Assembly (NCBI GenBank): GCA_033064195.1
Contig: JARBJD010000404.1
Coordinates: 1 to 58,951 of the forward strand
DNA: 58,951 bases
Direction: 5' to 3'
From: Blattamonas nauphoetae
Lineage: Eukaryota; Preaxostyla; Oxymonadida
This document shows, in pieces, positions 43,356-53,086 of this stretch (position 1 is its first letter; every line of letters starts with the position of its first letter). Below the pieces are notes generated by a model, which made no database searches, had not been told where the DNA came from, and saw only the letters and a list, made by a program, of their open reading frames with translations. The position numbers and the translations under genes were made by a program.

Positions 43356-45035
43356 TTAATATCCTCTCTTCACTTCTTCATATGCTTCTTGGAGTCGGCG
43401 ATCAATGACATATCGCACTCGTGGTTGTCCATTCTCAATCCAGAACAGCCAATATGATGCTTGATGCAATGCTAGAATCGGCGGAGGAGGTCCTTCTGGA
43501 GTTGATGTGAAATATGGATCAGGTTCGCCTTGTTTGATTGGGGTTCCTCTGAAGACAATGTTCACTGATTCTGCTGTCGATATGCCTTCTTCTCCACCAG
43601 CAATTTCACTTCGATCTGTTGGAACCATAAATGTGAATGAAGTTGCATCTGTTGATGGTCTCAGTTTCCTGCTCTCCTTTCCACCATAGACGTAGTTGCG
43701 AGGTTCACAAATGGAATTCTCAAACTCTTGTGTTGCAGAACTGCCAATGAAATCACCGTTCACCATCATCATTTGATAGAACTCTGGTGAGTTTGTTGAC
43801 ATTGGGAAATTGGGATAATTATTTCCTAGCATTTCGAAGTGACCAACATATTGAGGATTTCTGAAGACTGTACACTCGTTTGGTCGATCGGGGAATAAGC
43901 ACATAAGATTCATGAGATTGTTGAGTTTGATACTAATGTTTGATCTCACTCCCATTGCATTTGCAGATGATTGAAATGATTGTGTGTCAATTCTTTCTGC
44001 TTTCAAGACGTACAATGTCTTTGAATACGTGTTGAAGAGGGATTGCTTCGTTGCATCAGTGATTTGATATCCGTAGCAAATAGAAGTGACTTTGTCCACC
44101 GATGAACTCAGAACCGTGGAAGTGGTTGATTTAACTGTAGTATGCACAATTCCAGTACTTGGATCTGGATCTGAATATGTATAATATTGATAAACTGGAT
44201 TTCCGATTTGTGTGAATTCTTGAGTCACATTTGTGAATTCTCCATCTTGTAATAGTGCGTGATGAGATTTGTGTGTAGTATATTTTCCTAATGGATCTTT
44301 CTCCACGTATCGTTCAAGTCCTTTTCGAATGGCTGTGGGTACTCGAATCGGACAGTACACAAGTGAATCAGTTGTCAAATGAAATCTCAAACGTAAATTG
44401 CCAAAGATGGAATTTGGATACTGATCAAAAGTACTCAGTGGAAGTAAATTCACAAACGGAATAACCAGAGGAATTGTAATTGGGAACATTGTTTCAGTAT
44501 TAGGAGTTGGAGAAAAGTAGCATCCACAAACACTTGGATCCATTCTCTGAACATTTTCAAAAAGACTGTAGTAATGCTTCATGTTGTTTTTCTCTTCATA
44601 AGACTTGAAAGTGTGGTACAGAAATGATTCGTGAACATGATTATTCTGGAGTGTATTGTCAATGATGTTTCTTTTACTGTCGACGAGTCTCATATCTCGA
44701 ATTGCATCTGATGATGACTTATATCCGTAGAACATTGCATACATGTTAGGGTAGTAGTTTCTGTCTGTCGTCGGTAGCTCATACGGAACAGTGATCGTTA
44801 GATCTATTCGTAAATGACTCTTCGCAAACTCAGTCACATCATGACCATCATAACACAGTGGAACTTCAATCTCATCTCCGATTCTGCAAGGCATAGGTGG
44901 ATTCGTTGGATGCACTTCTTGGATGGAATAAATGTGTGGCTCTGAATCCCATTGTTTTGGCAAGTATGATTGGACTTCGATTTGCTCAATTAATGTTGAT
45001 GTTGGTTTGGATTGATTTGATCTGATACTTCTCAT
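43356..45035 (-). CDS. Polinton capsid-like protein 1 (559 aa)
   Basis: One of two tandem paralogues. Blocks shared with the next gene are IPFVNLLPLSTFDQYPNSIF / ININLEDLL-type segments with YPACLF, FGNLRLRFHLTTDSLVYCPI / FGDLKLSVHINEDAFVCCPV, and the C-terminal PPILALHQASYWLFWIENGQ / APILATTATTWWVLRYSNGK. Size, beta-rich composition, position among virion genes and duplication suggest a double jelly-roll major capsid protein; I did not see a diagnostic short motif. An alternative is that only one of the pair is the major capsid and the other a minor shell or vertex protein. Looks whole. The start is preceded by TATTTTTTATTTTTC. Confidence 0.6.
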   Translation of the reverse strand: MRSIRSNQSKPTSTLIEQIEVQSYLPKQWDSEPHIYSIQEVHPTNPPMPCRIGDEIEVPLCYDGHDVTEFAKSHLRIDLTITVPYELPTTDRNYYPNMYAMFYGYKSSSDAIRDMRLVDSKRNIIDNTLQNNHVHESFLYHTFKSYEEKNNMKHYYSLFENVQRMDPSVCGCYFSPTPNTETMFPITIPLVIPFVNLLPLSTFDQYPNSIFGNLRLRFHLTTDSLVYCPIRVPTAIRKGLERYVEKDPLGKYTTHKSHHALLQDGEFTNVTQEFTQIGNPVYQYYTYSDPDPSTGIVHTTVKSTTSTVLSSSVDKVTSICYGYQITDATKQSLFNTYSKTLYVLKAERIDTQSFQSSANAMGVRSNISIKLNNLMNLMCLFPDRPNECTVFRNPQYVGHFEMLGNNYPNFPMSTNSPEFYQMMMVNGDFIGSSATQEFENSICEPRNYVYGGKESRKLRPSTDATSFTFMVPTDRSEIAGGEEGISTAESVNIVFRGTPIKQGEPDPYFTSTPEGPPPPILALHQASYWLFWIENGQPRVRYVIDRRLQEAYEEVKRGY

Positions 45036-45087
45036 TTATTGAAAAATAAAAAATACAATATCATAATTTTCTTTTACTGTTTTGTCT

Positions 45088-46947
45088 CTACATGATTCCT
45101 AAATCTTTGTGCAACGCTTTCAATGTGTGATTTGGATAGTACTCAACTTTTGGTTTGCCATTACTGTATCGTAATACCCACCATGTGGTTGCAGTGGTTG
45201 CTAAAATTGGTGCAGGAGGATGAGTAAATGTTGTCATGTTTCCACCACTTTGACTTGGATTGTAGACATTGTAGTATGTGTCAAGCTTACCTTGATAAAT
45301 GGGATATGATCTTAAAGTGACAGGAACGTTTCCTTTGGAACTGATGGAATCATTACAGTTCGTTGGACACCCACTTCTCTGTGTTGAAAAGCACATAAGG
45401 AAGTCAGTGTTGTCATGAATCGGTCCAACTCTTGTCATTGTCTCATTGGGATAATTCTGATCACCAGTGAGTTTCTCTTCAACGAGAGAATCTGTCAGTG
45501 ATCGCTCCAAGTCGTCAGGAACAGCTAGATAGGAATCGAGATTTAGAGTCGATAATGCAAATTGATAGAAGCGAGCTCCAATTGTTGTTGTCGGTTGATC
45601 TGGATAGTATTTGTCGAGTAGATTCACTTGGATATCCTTCTGCATTGGATTGTGGAAACAAGTGACTTCATTGTCGTAGTGACGGAAGAGAAGCATGATG
45701 TCCTTGGCATTAACAACCACCATTTGTTGAGTGCAATTAATGCCTGTTTCAGTTGGTGTCTTCTGAAATGGATAGAACGATATCTTTTCTGCTGGAATAG
45801 TTCCTGGACGATCCTGATACATTTTCTTGAGATTCTCTTTCGCAATTTCTTTCATATTGTATCCAGAGCTCATGCAATACACATCATCAATTTGATACTC
45901 GGTGATGTTTAGTGAGATGTACTGATCCACGTATTCTGGTTCTGTCGTAACTGTACCAGCTGATGAATACACAATGTCTTTCGTAACTGATGGTTGCAGA
46001 AATGATTGACCAATTTGAACGAAGTTCTTTGTGCATGAGGTTACGAGATTGTTTAAGAAATAGGGACGATGCTGAATACAATCGGCAATTGATGCTTTTA
46101 TCTTAGGCGCTGCAGCAGTCCCAGTAACGATTAATGAAAGTGTGTTCTTCAGAGTGAGTTCAGGATTAACTGGACAACACACAAATGCATCTTCATTGAT
46201 GTGAACGCTCAGTTTCAAATCTCCAAAGAGACACGCAGGATAGTCAGTCATTCCAGAGAAGATGAGAAGATCTTCAAGATTGATTGACACACGAATAGGT
46301 ACATCAATACTGTCTTTGAATACTCCAGTTCCAGAAGTTGTCGTGAAATCAGAAAGTGGAATATAAACACCAGCAACAGATTCGTCATGATTCCATGCAT
46401 TCTGCCAAGGTGTGTGACAATGTTTACGATTCTCCAATTGACTCTTTGGCTTGATCATATTGTAGATGTGAGACTCCATTGACACGTCATTAGTTGTTGT
46501 GCTGATGATTCTCTGATTGTTGTGAAGAACAGTAAGGTCACGAAAGATTGATGCCGAATGTTTGAGTCCAACGAATATGAATATCCTCTCATTCATGTAC
46601 GATCCATTTTTACTGGAATTTGTCTTCCAATTATTCACTTTAAGCCTTGCTGTCATTGTGAACGTAATGAAGGAATCATCGATTTGACAAATGTCTTGAT
46701 TCCCAGTCAACGGAATGATTATTTCCTGTCCTTTGTAGAATCGTGAATTCTCGGATGGTTTTAATTCCTGAATGGAAGTACTGTGTGCTCCATCGTTCAG
46801 AAGGTAATTTATGTGATGCTCAGACATGAGTTGCTGCTGTATTTGACCAATATCATCACGAGTGTACTTGATTGATCCTGTTGTATTTCCAGTAAATGAT
46901 GATGCTCCTGTTCTTTTGTTTGTCAGATGTGTTATATGCGAGTTCAT
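45088..46947 (-). CDS. Polinton capsid-like protein 2 (619 aa)
   Basis: Paralogue of the downstream neighbour, about 50 bp apart on the same strand and each with its own AT-rich upstream motif (TTTTTTTATTTTTGATAAAA here). It is beta-rich throughout. Its N-terminus has a Thr/Asn-rich leader before the first conserved block (FYKGQEIIIPLTGNQDICQI). It is likely the other large shell protein. Which of the two forms the hexons cannot be told from sequence by eye. Looks whole. Confidence 0.6.
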   Translation of the reverse strand: MNSHITHLTNKRTGASSFTGNTTGSIKYTRDDIGQIQQQLMSEHHINYLLNDGAHSTSIQELKPSENSRFYKGQEIIIPLTGNQDICQIDDSFITFTMTARLKVNNWKTNSSKNGSYMNERIFIFVGLKHSASIFRDLTVLHNNQRIISTTTNDVSMESHIYNMIKPKSQLENRKHCHTPWQNAWNHDESVAGVYIPLSDFTTTSGTGVFKDSIDVPIRVSINLEDLLIFSGMTDYPACLFGDLKLSVHINEDAFVCCPVNPELTLKNTLSLIVTGTAAAPKIKASIADCIQHRPYFLNNLVTSCTKNFVQIGQSFLQPSVTKDIVYSSAGTVTTEPEYVDQYISLNITEYQIDDVYCMSSGYNMKEIAKENLKKMYQDRPGTIPAEKISFYPFQKTPTETGINCTQQMVVVNAKDIMLLFRHYDNEVTCFHNPMQKDIQVNLLDKYYPDQPTTTIGARFYQFALSTLNLDSYLAVPDDLERSLTDSLVEEKLTGDQNYPNETMTRVGPIHDNTDFLMCFSTQRSGCPTNCNDSISSKGNVPVTLRSYPIYQGKLDTYYNVYNPSQSGGNMTTFTHPPAPILATTATTWWVLRYSNGKPKVEYYPNHTLKALHKDLGIM

Positions 46948-46975
46948 TTTATCAAAAATAAAAAAACAATATTGC

Positions 46976-47278
46976 TTATTTCTTTTTCAGTTTCTTCTTC
47001 TTTGCTTTCGGCTTCAGCTTTTCTTCCAGTCTCAGTATTTCTCCTCTGAGCTTGTTAACAACTGCAGTGTTTCCTTCATTCATTGCTTGCTCATATTGTG
47101 CCATCTTTTCTGCGTGGATTTGCTGATCCGATTTCACATCTGGAATCATCTCAACACCTGTCTGTGCAACCTTCGAAATAAGTGGTCCAACGAAGGGAAT
47201 GAGATTCAGAAATGGAGCTCCAACTCTGAGTATGTTTTTGCCAACTGCTGCTAATTTTGATAACCAACCTGGTGCCAT
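46976..47278 (-). CDS. Polinton small basic membrane-active-like protein (100 aa)
   Basis: An N-terminal amphipathic/hydrophobic stretch (LSKLAAVGKNILRVGAPFLN, LIPFVGPLISKVA) is followed by an acidic/polar helix and a strongly basic Lys-rich C-terminus (KPKAKKKKLKKK). Layout and location next to capsid genes recall small core or membrane-lytic proteins of adenovirus-like particles, but homology is not shown. Looks whole. Confidence 0.5.
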   Translation of the reverse strand: MAPGWLSKLAAVGKNILRVGAPFLNLIPFVGPLISKVAQTGVEMIPDVKSDQQIHAEKMAQYEQAMNEGNTAVVNKLRGEILRLEEKLKPKAKKKKLKKK

Positions 47279-47312
47279 TTATGTAAAAATAAAAAACTTG
47301 AACACAAACAAA

Positions 47313-47690
47313 TTATAATCCTTTGAATTGAATTTTGGAATTTGATGATTGAGGCATGTCATCGTTTGAATACCGTCCATTTCGTGGAGGTTCATAATCT
47401 CTCACCCTGTGAGGGTTCGAAGCCTCTGGCGAGACAATCATCTGTTGTTGTGGTGCTCGATTGATTGCTTTGTTTTGCTGGTACACATCCATCATTCCGC
47501 CGAAGCCACTGAGGATTCCTCCTGCTGTTTGTCCAAACTTGTTGTTTGTCTGTGAGAGCAAGCCACCTCCAACCTGAAGCAGTGATGGAGCAAGCGGTTT
47601 GATGAATTGAAAGAACTGTTTGCCAATATTTTTGAGTTTGTTGAAACTTCATGGTGCCATTTATGTAACAATAAAAAATACAATTCATTA
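47313..47690 (-). CDS. Polinton small virion-type ORF region
   Basis: A short open region sits directly upstream of the small basic protein and is preceded by the same motif (TTTTTTATTGTTACATAAATG). It includes a Gly-rich segment (GQTAGGILSGFGGMMDVYQQ) and a polar Asn/Pro/Arg-rich tail. Family unknown. I do not resolve its exact limits. Confidence 0.4.
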
Positions 47691-47696
47691 ATTTTT

Positions 47697-48287
47697 CTAA
47701 CGAGGAATTGCCTTTGTCAATGAAATTCCATAATTGAGTATAGTGTTGTATGCTTCGTTGAAGGCAATGCTCATATCTTCTCCACCAACAAGAATCTTGA
47801 AAATTGTTCGAAAGATTGGTAGTTTATTCAGACATAGACACTTGTCAGACAAATCATCCAGTTCGATCACCACATCATTGATTCCAGTGAGTGTCGCAAT
47901 CAGTGCACATAAATCACTTTGGTTTGTGATCAGTTTCTTCGATGGTTCAATGAGATTATTCAGTAGTTTCTTTTCACAAGCAAATGCATTCTTGTAAACA
48001 AGCAATAATTGATCTTTGAATGCTGTAATGTTGGAAGTGTACTCACGAAGTGGGATTGAACGACTTTGGATTGGTGCTGATGGATAAATCTCAAGTGGTG
48101 GTGGATCATACGTTCCTGGAACATTGTCTAGTTCGACATTCGCGCATTGTTCATTTCGATCTTCGAGTTTTGATCTTCCAGAAGATGCTCCTTTGTTATC
48201 GATGATCACATTGTTGGTGATTGACGTTGGAACTGAAGAAGAACTTGTGTGTTTCGTAAATTGACAACTAAGAATTGGCTGCATCAC
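47697..48287 (-). CDS. Polinton hypothetical protein (196 aa)
   Basis: The N-terminal third is disordered and Ser/Pro-rich (TYDPPPLEIYPSAPIQSRSI). The C-terminal two thirds are helical with a Leu/Ile core (LNNLIEPSKKLITNQSDLCA). It may be a minor capsid or scaffold protein by location, but no family is recognised. Looks whole. Confidence 0.5.
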   Translation of the reverse strand: MMQPILSCQFTKHTSSSSVPTSITNNVIIDNKGASSGRSKLEDRNEQCANVELDNVPGTYDPPPLEIYPSAPIQSRSIPLREYTSNITAFKDQLLLVYKNAFACEKKLLNNLIEPSKKLITNQSDLCALIATLTGINDVVIELDDLSDKCLCLNKLPIFRTIFKILVGGEDMSIAFNEAYNTILNYGISLTKAIPR

Positions 48288-48321
48288 TTTCTATAAACAT
48301 AAAAAATATATATTTATGTTT

Positions 48322-49275
48322 TTATTCACTCAAATCTTTCTCCAAGTGTGCGAATCGAGAATATTCAGGCATATGTCCTGTTTGGTATCTTCCGATATCT
48401 CCCGTTCTTGTTCGGTACGCTGCAGTTGTCTGTTCGTTCACAAATGTTGAGATGTTTGCTGAATAACGACCAAGGAAAGTTTGCAGATCTTCTGTTTTTG
48501 TGATGATTTCGAGAAACTGTGGATGAATCTGTTCCTTAAACGCTTTTCTTGCTTTCGTTCTCTGATGATCTGGATTTGAACTGATGAAACCTTCAACATA
48601 ATCTTCAAGCCATTGATCCCACATCTTTGATGCAATTTTAGACTGAATGGAATTGAAAACCATATTGTCCAACACTCCTTTCCCAGTGTCTGCAGGTTGT
48701 TCTCGACTGGCTCGATACAGCTTCAAAACATTGGTCATGAATTCACCAACAGCTTTCTTCATTATTGCATAAGGTTGTTGTGATCGTTGTGCTTGCATTT
48801 CTTGGTAGTTGACTTCACGATAGCTTCCAGGCAAAGCGTATTCTCCAGTCTTGAGGAAGTTGTTGTGTGCAGCTTTGATTCTTCTTCCATGATCTTGACG
48901 AAATGATGAGTATGGAGTTTGTCTTCGCATATCTGGTGTTGGATTCATTGAATAGTATGTCTCGACGACAGGTCGACTGTTGTATGATGCAAGCATGAAA
49001 CCATTCGCTGCAACCAGATCTCCATTGTCTCTGTCGTAGACCATCACATCAGGAACTTTTCCATGTTTTTCCATCTGAACCGTCCAATTTTGTCCAGTCC
49101 TTTCAATGTATTCCAAAGCTGATGGAACACTACTGAGTGCAGAATTGAATTTGGTGCGAATGTCATCATCAGCATAGATTCTTTTCATTGCATCCAAAGC
49201 CCCCTGATCATATCTCATTTTCGGTTTCTTCGCTGGTGCTTTTCTCTTTGCGGGAATGTATTGTATCTTCGACAT
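48322..49275 (-). CDS. Polinton hypothetical protein (about 317 aa), conserved in a second fossil
   Basis: I prefer the ATG at 49275 (MSKIQYIPAKRKAPAKKPKM), which directly follows the AT-rich motif TTTTTTATTTTGTATG. The basic N-terminus is followed by a helical body. Part of it (TNVLKLYRASREQPADTGKG) is recognisable in the isolated fossil at 35720-36004, so the gene is a regular member of this Polinton family. Function unknown; DNA-binding or core protein is a guess from the basic start. Looks whole. Confidence 0.55.
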   Translation of the reverse strand: MSKIQYIPAKRKAPAKKPKMRYDQGALDAMKRIYADDDIRTKFNSALSSVPSALEYIERTGQNWTVQMEKHGKVPDVMVYDRDNGDLVAANGFMLASYNSRPVVETYYSMNPTPDMRRQTPYSSFRQDHGRRIKAAHNNFLKTGEYALPGSYREVNYQEMQAQRSQQPYAIMKKAVGEFMTNVLKLYRASREQPADTGKGVLDNMVFNSIQSKIASKMWDQWLEDYVEGFISSNPDHQRTKARKAFKEQIHPQFLEIITKTEDLQTFLGRYSANISTFVNEQTTAAYRTRTGDIGRYQTGHMPEYSRFAHLEKDLSE

Positions 49276-49334
49276 TGTGTTTTCATACAAAATAAAAAAT
49301 CCAAAACTATATTTTAATTAGAGAGAAATCATAA

Positions 49335-50153
49335 ATGAAAAGAACGAATTCCATTCTGAGGACATCGCCCGTATCTTCAACAACAAAACCTTTGGTTTCG
49401 CGGAGGGTGGAACCCTCTTCTCTTACAGCATACGTGAATGCTAAATTGAGTGAAGCATCTAGTAGGAATGTGTCTCATGAAGTTCAATCACAGATTCATC
49501 CAGATCTGAATTTCAATCGCAACAGTGTGAATGTCCTGGTTGGAAATAGAGGAAGTGGAAAAACATTCAATGCTCTTCGAGAGGTTGCCAAGCTCCAAAA
49601 TGTTCAAGTAAGAAATGAATTGTTTCATCTCTTTGTCTTCGTCACCGATAAGAACATTGATCCGACATTCGATAAATTCAAACCAATACTGAACGTTCCA
49701 TATGTGAAAGTCAAATATGATGAAGCACTTCCATTTCTGTTGGAACTCTCTGAATCGAAAGCTGCGTATGAAGAGATCATTGATAATCAGTGGCAGAATA
49801 GAATCACTGATGAATGCAGAGAGGATCTCTTTGACTCACTGTACATTGATGACTTCTCAGTAAAGAATCTCCAAACGATTATCCTTCTTGATGACTGTCG
49901 TAGAATCCTAGGTGAACGTAGAACATCCAAAAATAGAATGACAATGATGGACTTACTACTGGAGAATCGACAACCACAGTTCACATTCTTTCTGACGATG
50001 CATGAGCTCTTCAGTTTGTCAGCAGATATGAAGTCCAATATCGATTCGATGTGGATCTTTGGAGGGTTCAACAAAGAACGAATCAGTCGAGTCTATCCTC
50101 AGTTGAACTCACCAATTGACATTCGACAATTCTGGAATGTGTATCAACGATAA
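49335..50153 (+). CDS. Polinton genome-packaging ATPase
   Basis: The P-loop is VLVGNRGSGKTFNALREV at about residues 67-85. The Walker B-like strand TIILLDDCRRILG is at about 187-200, followed by RTSKNRMTMMDLLLENRQPQ and a polar sensor-like segment (FFLTMHELFSLSADM). This fits the FtsK/HerA-type packaging ATPases of Polintons and adenovirus-like elements, which pump DNA into capsids. The gene is on the plus strand between divergent and convergent minus-strand genes. Confidence 0.85.
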   Translation: MKRTNSILRTSPVSSTTKPLVSRRVEPSSLTAYVNAKLSEASSRNVSHEVQSQIHPDLNFNRNSVNVLVGNRGSGKTFNALREVAKLQNVQVRNELFHLFVFVTDKNIDPTFDKFKPILNVPYVKVKYDEALPFLLELSESKAAYEEIIDNQWQNRITDECREDLFDSLYIDDFSVKNLQTIILLDDCRRILGERRTSKNRMTMMDLLLENRQPQFTFFLTMHELFSLSADMKSNIDSMWIFGGFNKERISRVYPQLNSPIDIRQFWNVYQR

Positions 50154-50225
50154 CAAAAATGTGAAGCAGTCATTCTTCGATACAACACTGATGGAGTTGC
50201 TCTGACAGAGATCAACAAAGAAGGA

Positions 50226-50585
50226 TTAAACCGAACTGTCCGTGAACTCTTGGATAAGGTTCCCAATAGTCTCGTCAAGACTTCGAAGCCTCATGCTGAG
50301 TGTGTCTGTCAGTGTTCGAATTGATTCTTCAATGTCTGAAAGTCTTTGATCAATCGAGAGTGAAGTGGAGTCACCGTTGTTCTCATTGCTTGCCTTTCTC
50401 AGTGCTATCTCACCTCTTATTTTTGTGATTCTGTATCCATCAATTCTGATTAACCTGTTCAGTTTCTGAGTTGTGAATTTATTCAGTTCTTCTCTATTCT
50501 TTTCCAAATGTCTCTGAAAGTCATAGATGTTTTCAAAACATTTCTGTTCAGGATCAAACGGTTCTAAAATTTTCAGTGATGACAT
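50226..50585 (-). CDS. Polinton coiled-coil protein (119 aa)
   Basis: Heptad-like pattern in the C-terminal half (LSDIEESIRTLTDTLSMRLR, SLDETIGNLIQEF) and an N-terminal helical part (NIYDFQRHLEKNREELNKF). It starts at 50585 after an AATATTTTTATTCC motif. Function unknown; a short structural or assembly protein is plausible. Confidence 0.5.
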   Translation of the reverse strand: MSSLKILEPFDPEQKCFENIYDFQRHLEKNREELNKFTTQKLNRLIRIDGYRITKIRGEIALRKASNENNGDSTSLSIDQRLSDIEESIRTLTDTLSMRLRSLDETIGNLIQEFTDSSV

Positions 50586-50747
50586 TTAAATGGAATAAAA
50601 ATATTCGAAACAGTTTTGATTTAAACTATATTGAACTCATTAGTGAACTCAGGAGTTAAATTGTCAATTGAGTCTGCATGGAACTTTGTGTGTTGAATCG
50701 GAACGTACACTATTTTTGGTAGACATGTGAGTCCATTCAGAGTTTAG

Positions 50748-52064
50748 CTACAACATTTCCGTGTTTGTACTCAATGAATTGTCCAACAAACTGAAACTGT
50801 CTTCGCTTCTTCTGAACTTGGCAACAGTCTTGTTCAAGTCAAGGTGAATCAACAATACGTTTCCTGGCTTGTATCGCCACAGCAGCTGTGTTGTCTGCTG
50901 TTGTTGGATGTTCTTCAATTGCTCTTCACAACTGGAGATATACAATGCTTCGATTTCACGATTGTTTTGAGCTTGCTCTGGAGTGAACTTGTTCCAGTAC
51001 GCTCGATGTGGAGTCATGTTGTAGTATTCCACCATCTGATTCATCAATGAATGATTTGCCATTTGTGTTGCATTGTCTTGGAATCCATCTCTGATTGTTC
51101 TGATCACTCGATCCACAACTCTGTTGTGATTTGTGAAAGGTGAACTTGTGAAATAAGTGCTGACCTTTTGTTTCTTGAAATACGTTGTTGCTTCTCCACT
51201 TGTCCATGCTGCTTCTCCATCACCACGAATGTTGTTGACATGTACACCACGATAATTAATCAGATCATTGATTGCAGTCTTGACTTTGCTCCATGATTTA
51301 TCCAGGACAGGAATCACAACAAGGTACTTTGTGTTTATGTTGATGGCAAATAGGTAAATCTGAAGTACTGTTTTCGACGTTGGTGATTGGATAAAGACAA
51401 GATCAATTTCCCAGGATCCAAACTTGGGAGAGAAGTACGGTCTGTCACATTTCTGTGGAACCTTTTTGTCTGATGTCTGATGTGGATCTCCAGTGATGTC
51501 TTTGGACATAAATTGTATCTTTGATCGAAACGGATATTGTATTTTTGTCACGGCTTTTGGAATCGTTGGTTGATCAATCATCAATGTGTTACCTCCTTGT
51601 TCCCTCCTTATTTTCCGAGGATGTGTAGAATCCCATCGGTGAACATATTCATCGTACCATTCCTGAAATGATCTTCCACCAAATGGGATTTGTTTAGGAT
51701 GTGCTAAAATGAACTCAGTTTCGTCATTTCCGAGAGTTCTGCTTACGTGTGAAAGAATGAACATGTTTCGATTCAGTTTCTTTGATTCAACGATCTGTTT
51801 GTCAATGAATTCTTCCATTTTCTGTTGATTGTCCATCATTGAATTCTCTGCTTTGATTTGTTCCTCCTCTGAATTGTCCTTCTGTTGATGGTCAAAATAG
51901 CCTTTCACTCGTTCCAACATTCCCAGCACTTGCCTTGTCGTTGGTTCGACCTTGTTGATCTCTCTCACATATGGCACAAAACCTTTGTCAATCTTCACAA
52001 TTGTTTGTGGATCTGGTGACTTGGGAATCAGTGGATCATCATCTTCAAACCTCATCTCTTTCAT
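50748..52064 (-). CDS. Polinton retroviral-type integrase (rve family)
   Basis: The catalytic core begins at about residue 200 with SPKFGSWEIDLVFIQSPTSK, the first Asp in the usual W-x-x-D setting. The second Asp is in VNNIRGDGEAAWTSGEA, and the helix that normally carries the third acidic residue follows at FTNHNRVVDRVIRTIRDGFQ. The next helix reads MVEYYNMTPHRAYWNKFTPE, the typical integrase YN-x-TPH signature. A C-terminal SH3/chromo-like segment (LLWRYKPGNVLLIHLDLNKT) follows. It integrates the element and makes the short target duplication. The start is the first ATG of the open frame; a longer form is possible. Confidence 0.85.
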   Translation of the reverse strand: MKEMRFEDDDPLIPKSPDPQTIVKIDKGFVPYVREINKVEPTTRQVLGMLERVKGYFDHQQKDNSEEEQIKAENSMMDNQQKMEEFIDKQIVESKKLNRNMFILSHVSRTLGNDETEFILAHPKQIPFGGRSFQEWYDEYVHRWDSTHPRKIRREQGGNTLMIDQPTIPKAVTKIQYPFRSKIQFMSKDITGDPHQTSDKKVPQKCDRPYFSPKFGSWEIDLVFIQSPTSKTVLQIYLFAININTKYLVVIPVLDKSWSKVKTAINDLINYRGVHVNNIRGDGEAAWTSGEATTYFKKQKVSTYFTSSPFTNHNRVVDRVIRTIRDGFQDNATQMANHSLMNQMVEYYNMTPHRAYWNKFTPEQAQNNREIEALYISSCEEQLKNIQQQQTTQLLWRYKPGNVLLIHLDLNKTVAKFRRSEDSFSLLDNSLSTNTEML

Positions 52065-52386
52065 TGGAAATTCATATTCTGAACCAATTGATGTCGGGTT
52101 TCTCTTCTGTCCAGGAATGATTGGAGATTCAGGAGGTTCAATAGCAATTGGTTGGGGAAGTTGTGTTGGAATAACGATGGTTGGTGGTTGATTAGTGAAT
52201 ATTCTGTGATTCCTGATAATACTGTTGATATGCTCTGTACGCTTGTCTTGCAGTGTTGTTACTAAGGATCCATCCGGTGAATTGTTTCACAAATCTTTGA
52301 ACAACTATTTTTCCATCAGCAATGTTTAAATCAGGAGGTAATTCTCCATTCAATGATCATTGGAAGTATGTCCAGGCATCTGAGTA

Positions 52387-52882
52387 GTCCCATCAAAATA
52401 GGTAAAACTGGGATCAATTGATGTCAGTGCCTAAATTTGGACTGAGATCAAATTTCAACTCTTTTCCTTTGAGATTTTCTCATTATCACTTCATTAATCA
52501 TGTTCAATTCACTTCTTGTTTTCACATAATGCTCTTCAATGGCTCGACAGCTCTTATTTCCCAAAAACACGCACGATCACAATCACCAACACTTCTTTTT
52601 TCGATGTATTCCCTTCATTGACTTTAGTCAGTGAGAAAAAACCATCAAAGAAGACATAATAACGCATTATCGACTTGTTTTTATAATTATTGTTGTAGAA
52701 CAAACTGAAACAGGCACCCAAAGTTTGCATTTTCATGATCTATGAAGTGACCATTTTCCTTTTTACTTTTTTTTCCATTCAAATATCATATATAAGAAGA
52801 CTTTTTGAAATGAAGCGAAATGGTATTGTAGGTATTTGGTGGGATCAGATCCGACTGGGATCACTGGGATCAAATCAGAAGC
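52387..52882. mobile_element. Short non-autonomous insertion inside the Polinton
   Basis: A 496-bp AT-rich, non-coding stretch is flanked by the direct repeat CTGAGTA (52380-52386 and 52883-52889). It begins GTCCCATCAAAATAGG and contains tggaatca-like tgggatca repeats near both ends. Terminal inverted repeats are weak, so the family is not assigned. It may be a hAT-like MITE (7-8 bp duplication) inserted after the Polinton. Confidence 0.5.
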
Positions 52883-53086
52883 CTGAGTATGTCTCATCAT
52901 TTGCGTCGTATTGTCCATTTGAATCATTGACATGATAGGTTGGTAGAATTTGGGAAAACGTCAATGTGACTCTGTATATTTTAGTCTCGGAATGGAACGT
53001 ATTGTCCAGGAGTTTCTTCACTATTTGATCAATTTGTTTTGAACTCAAAAATGGTCTAGCCATTTCTACAAAAATAAAGTTTGTGT

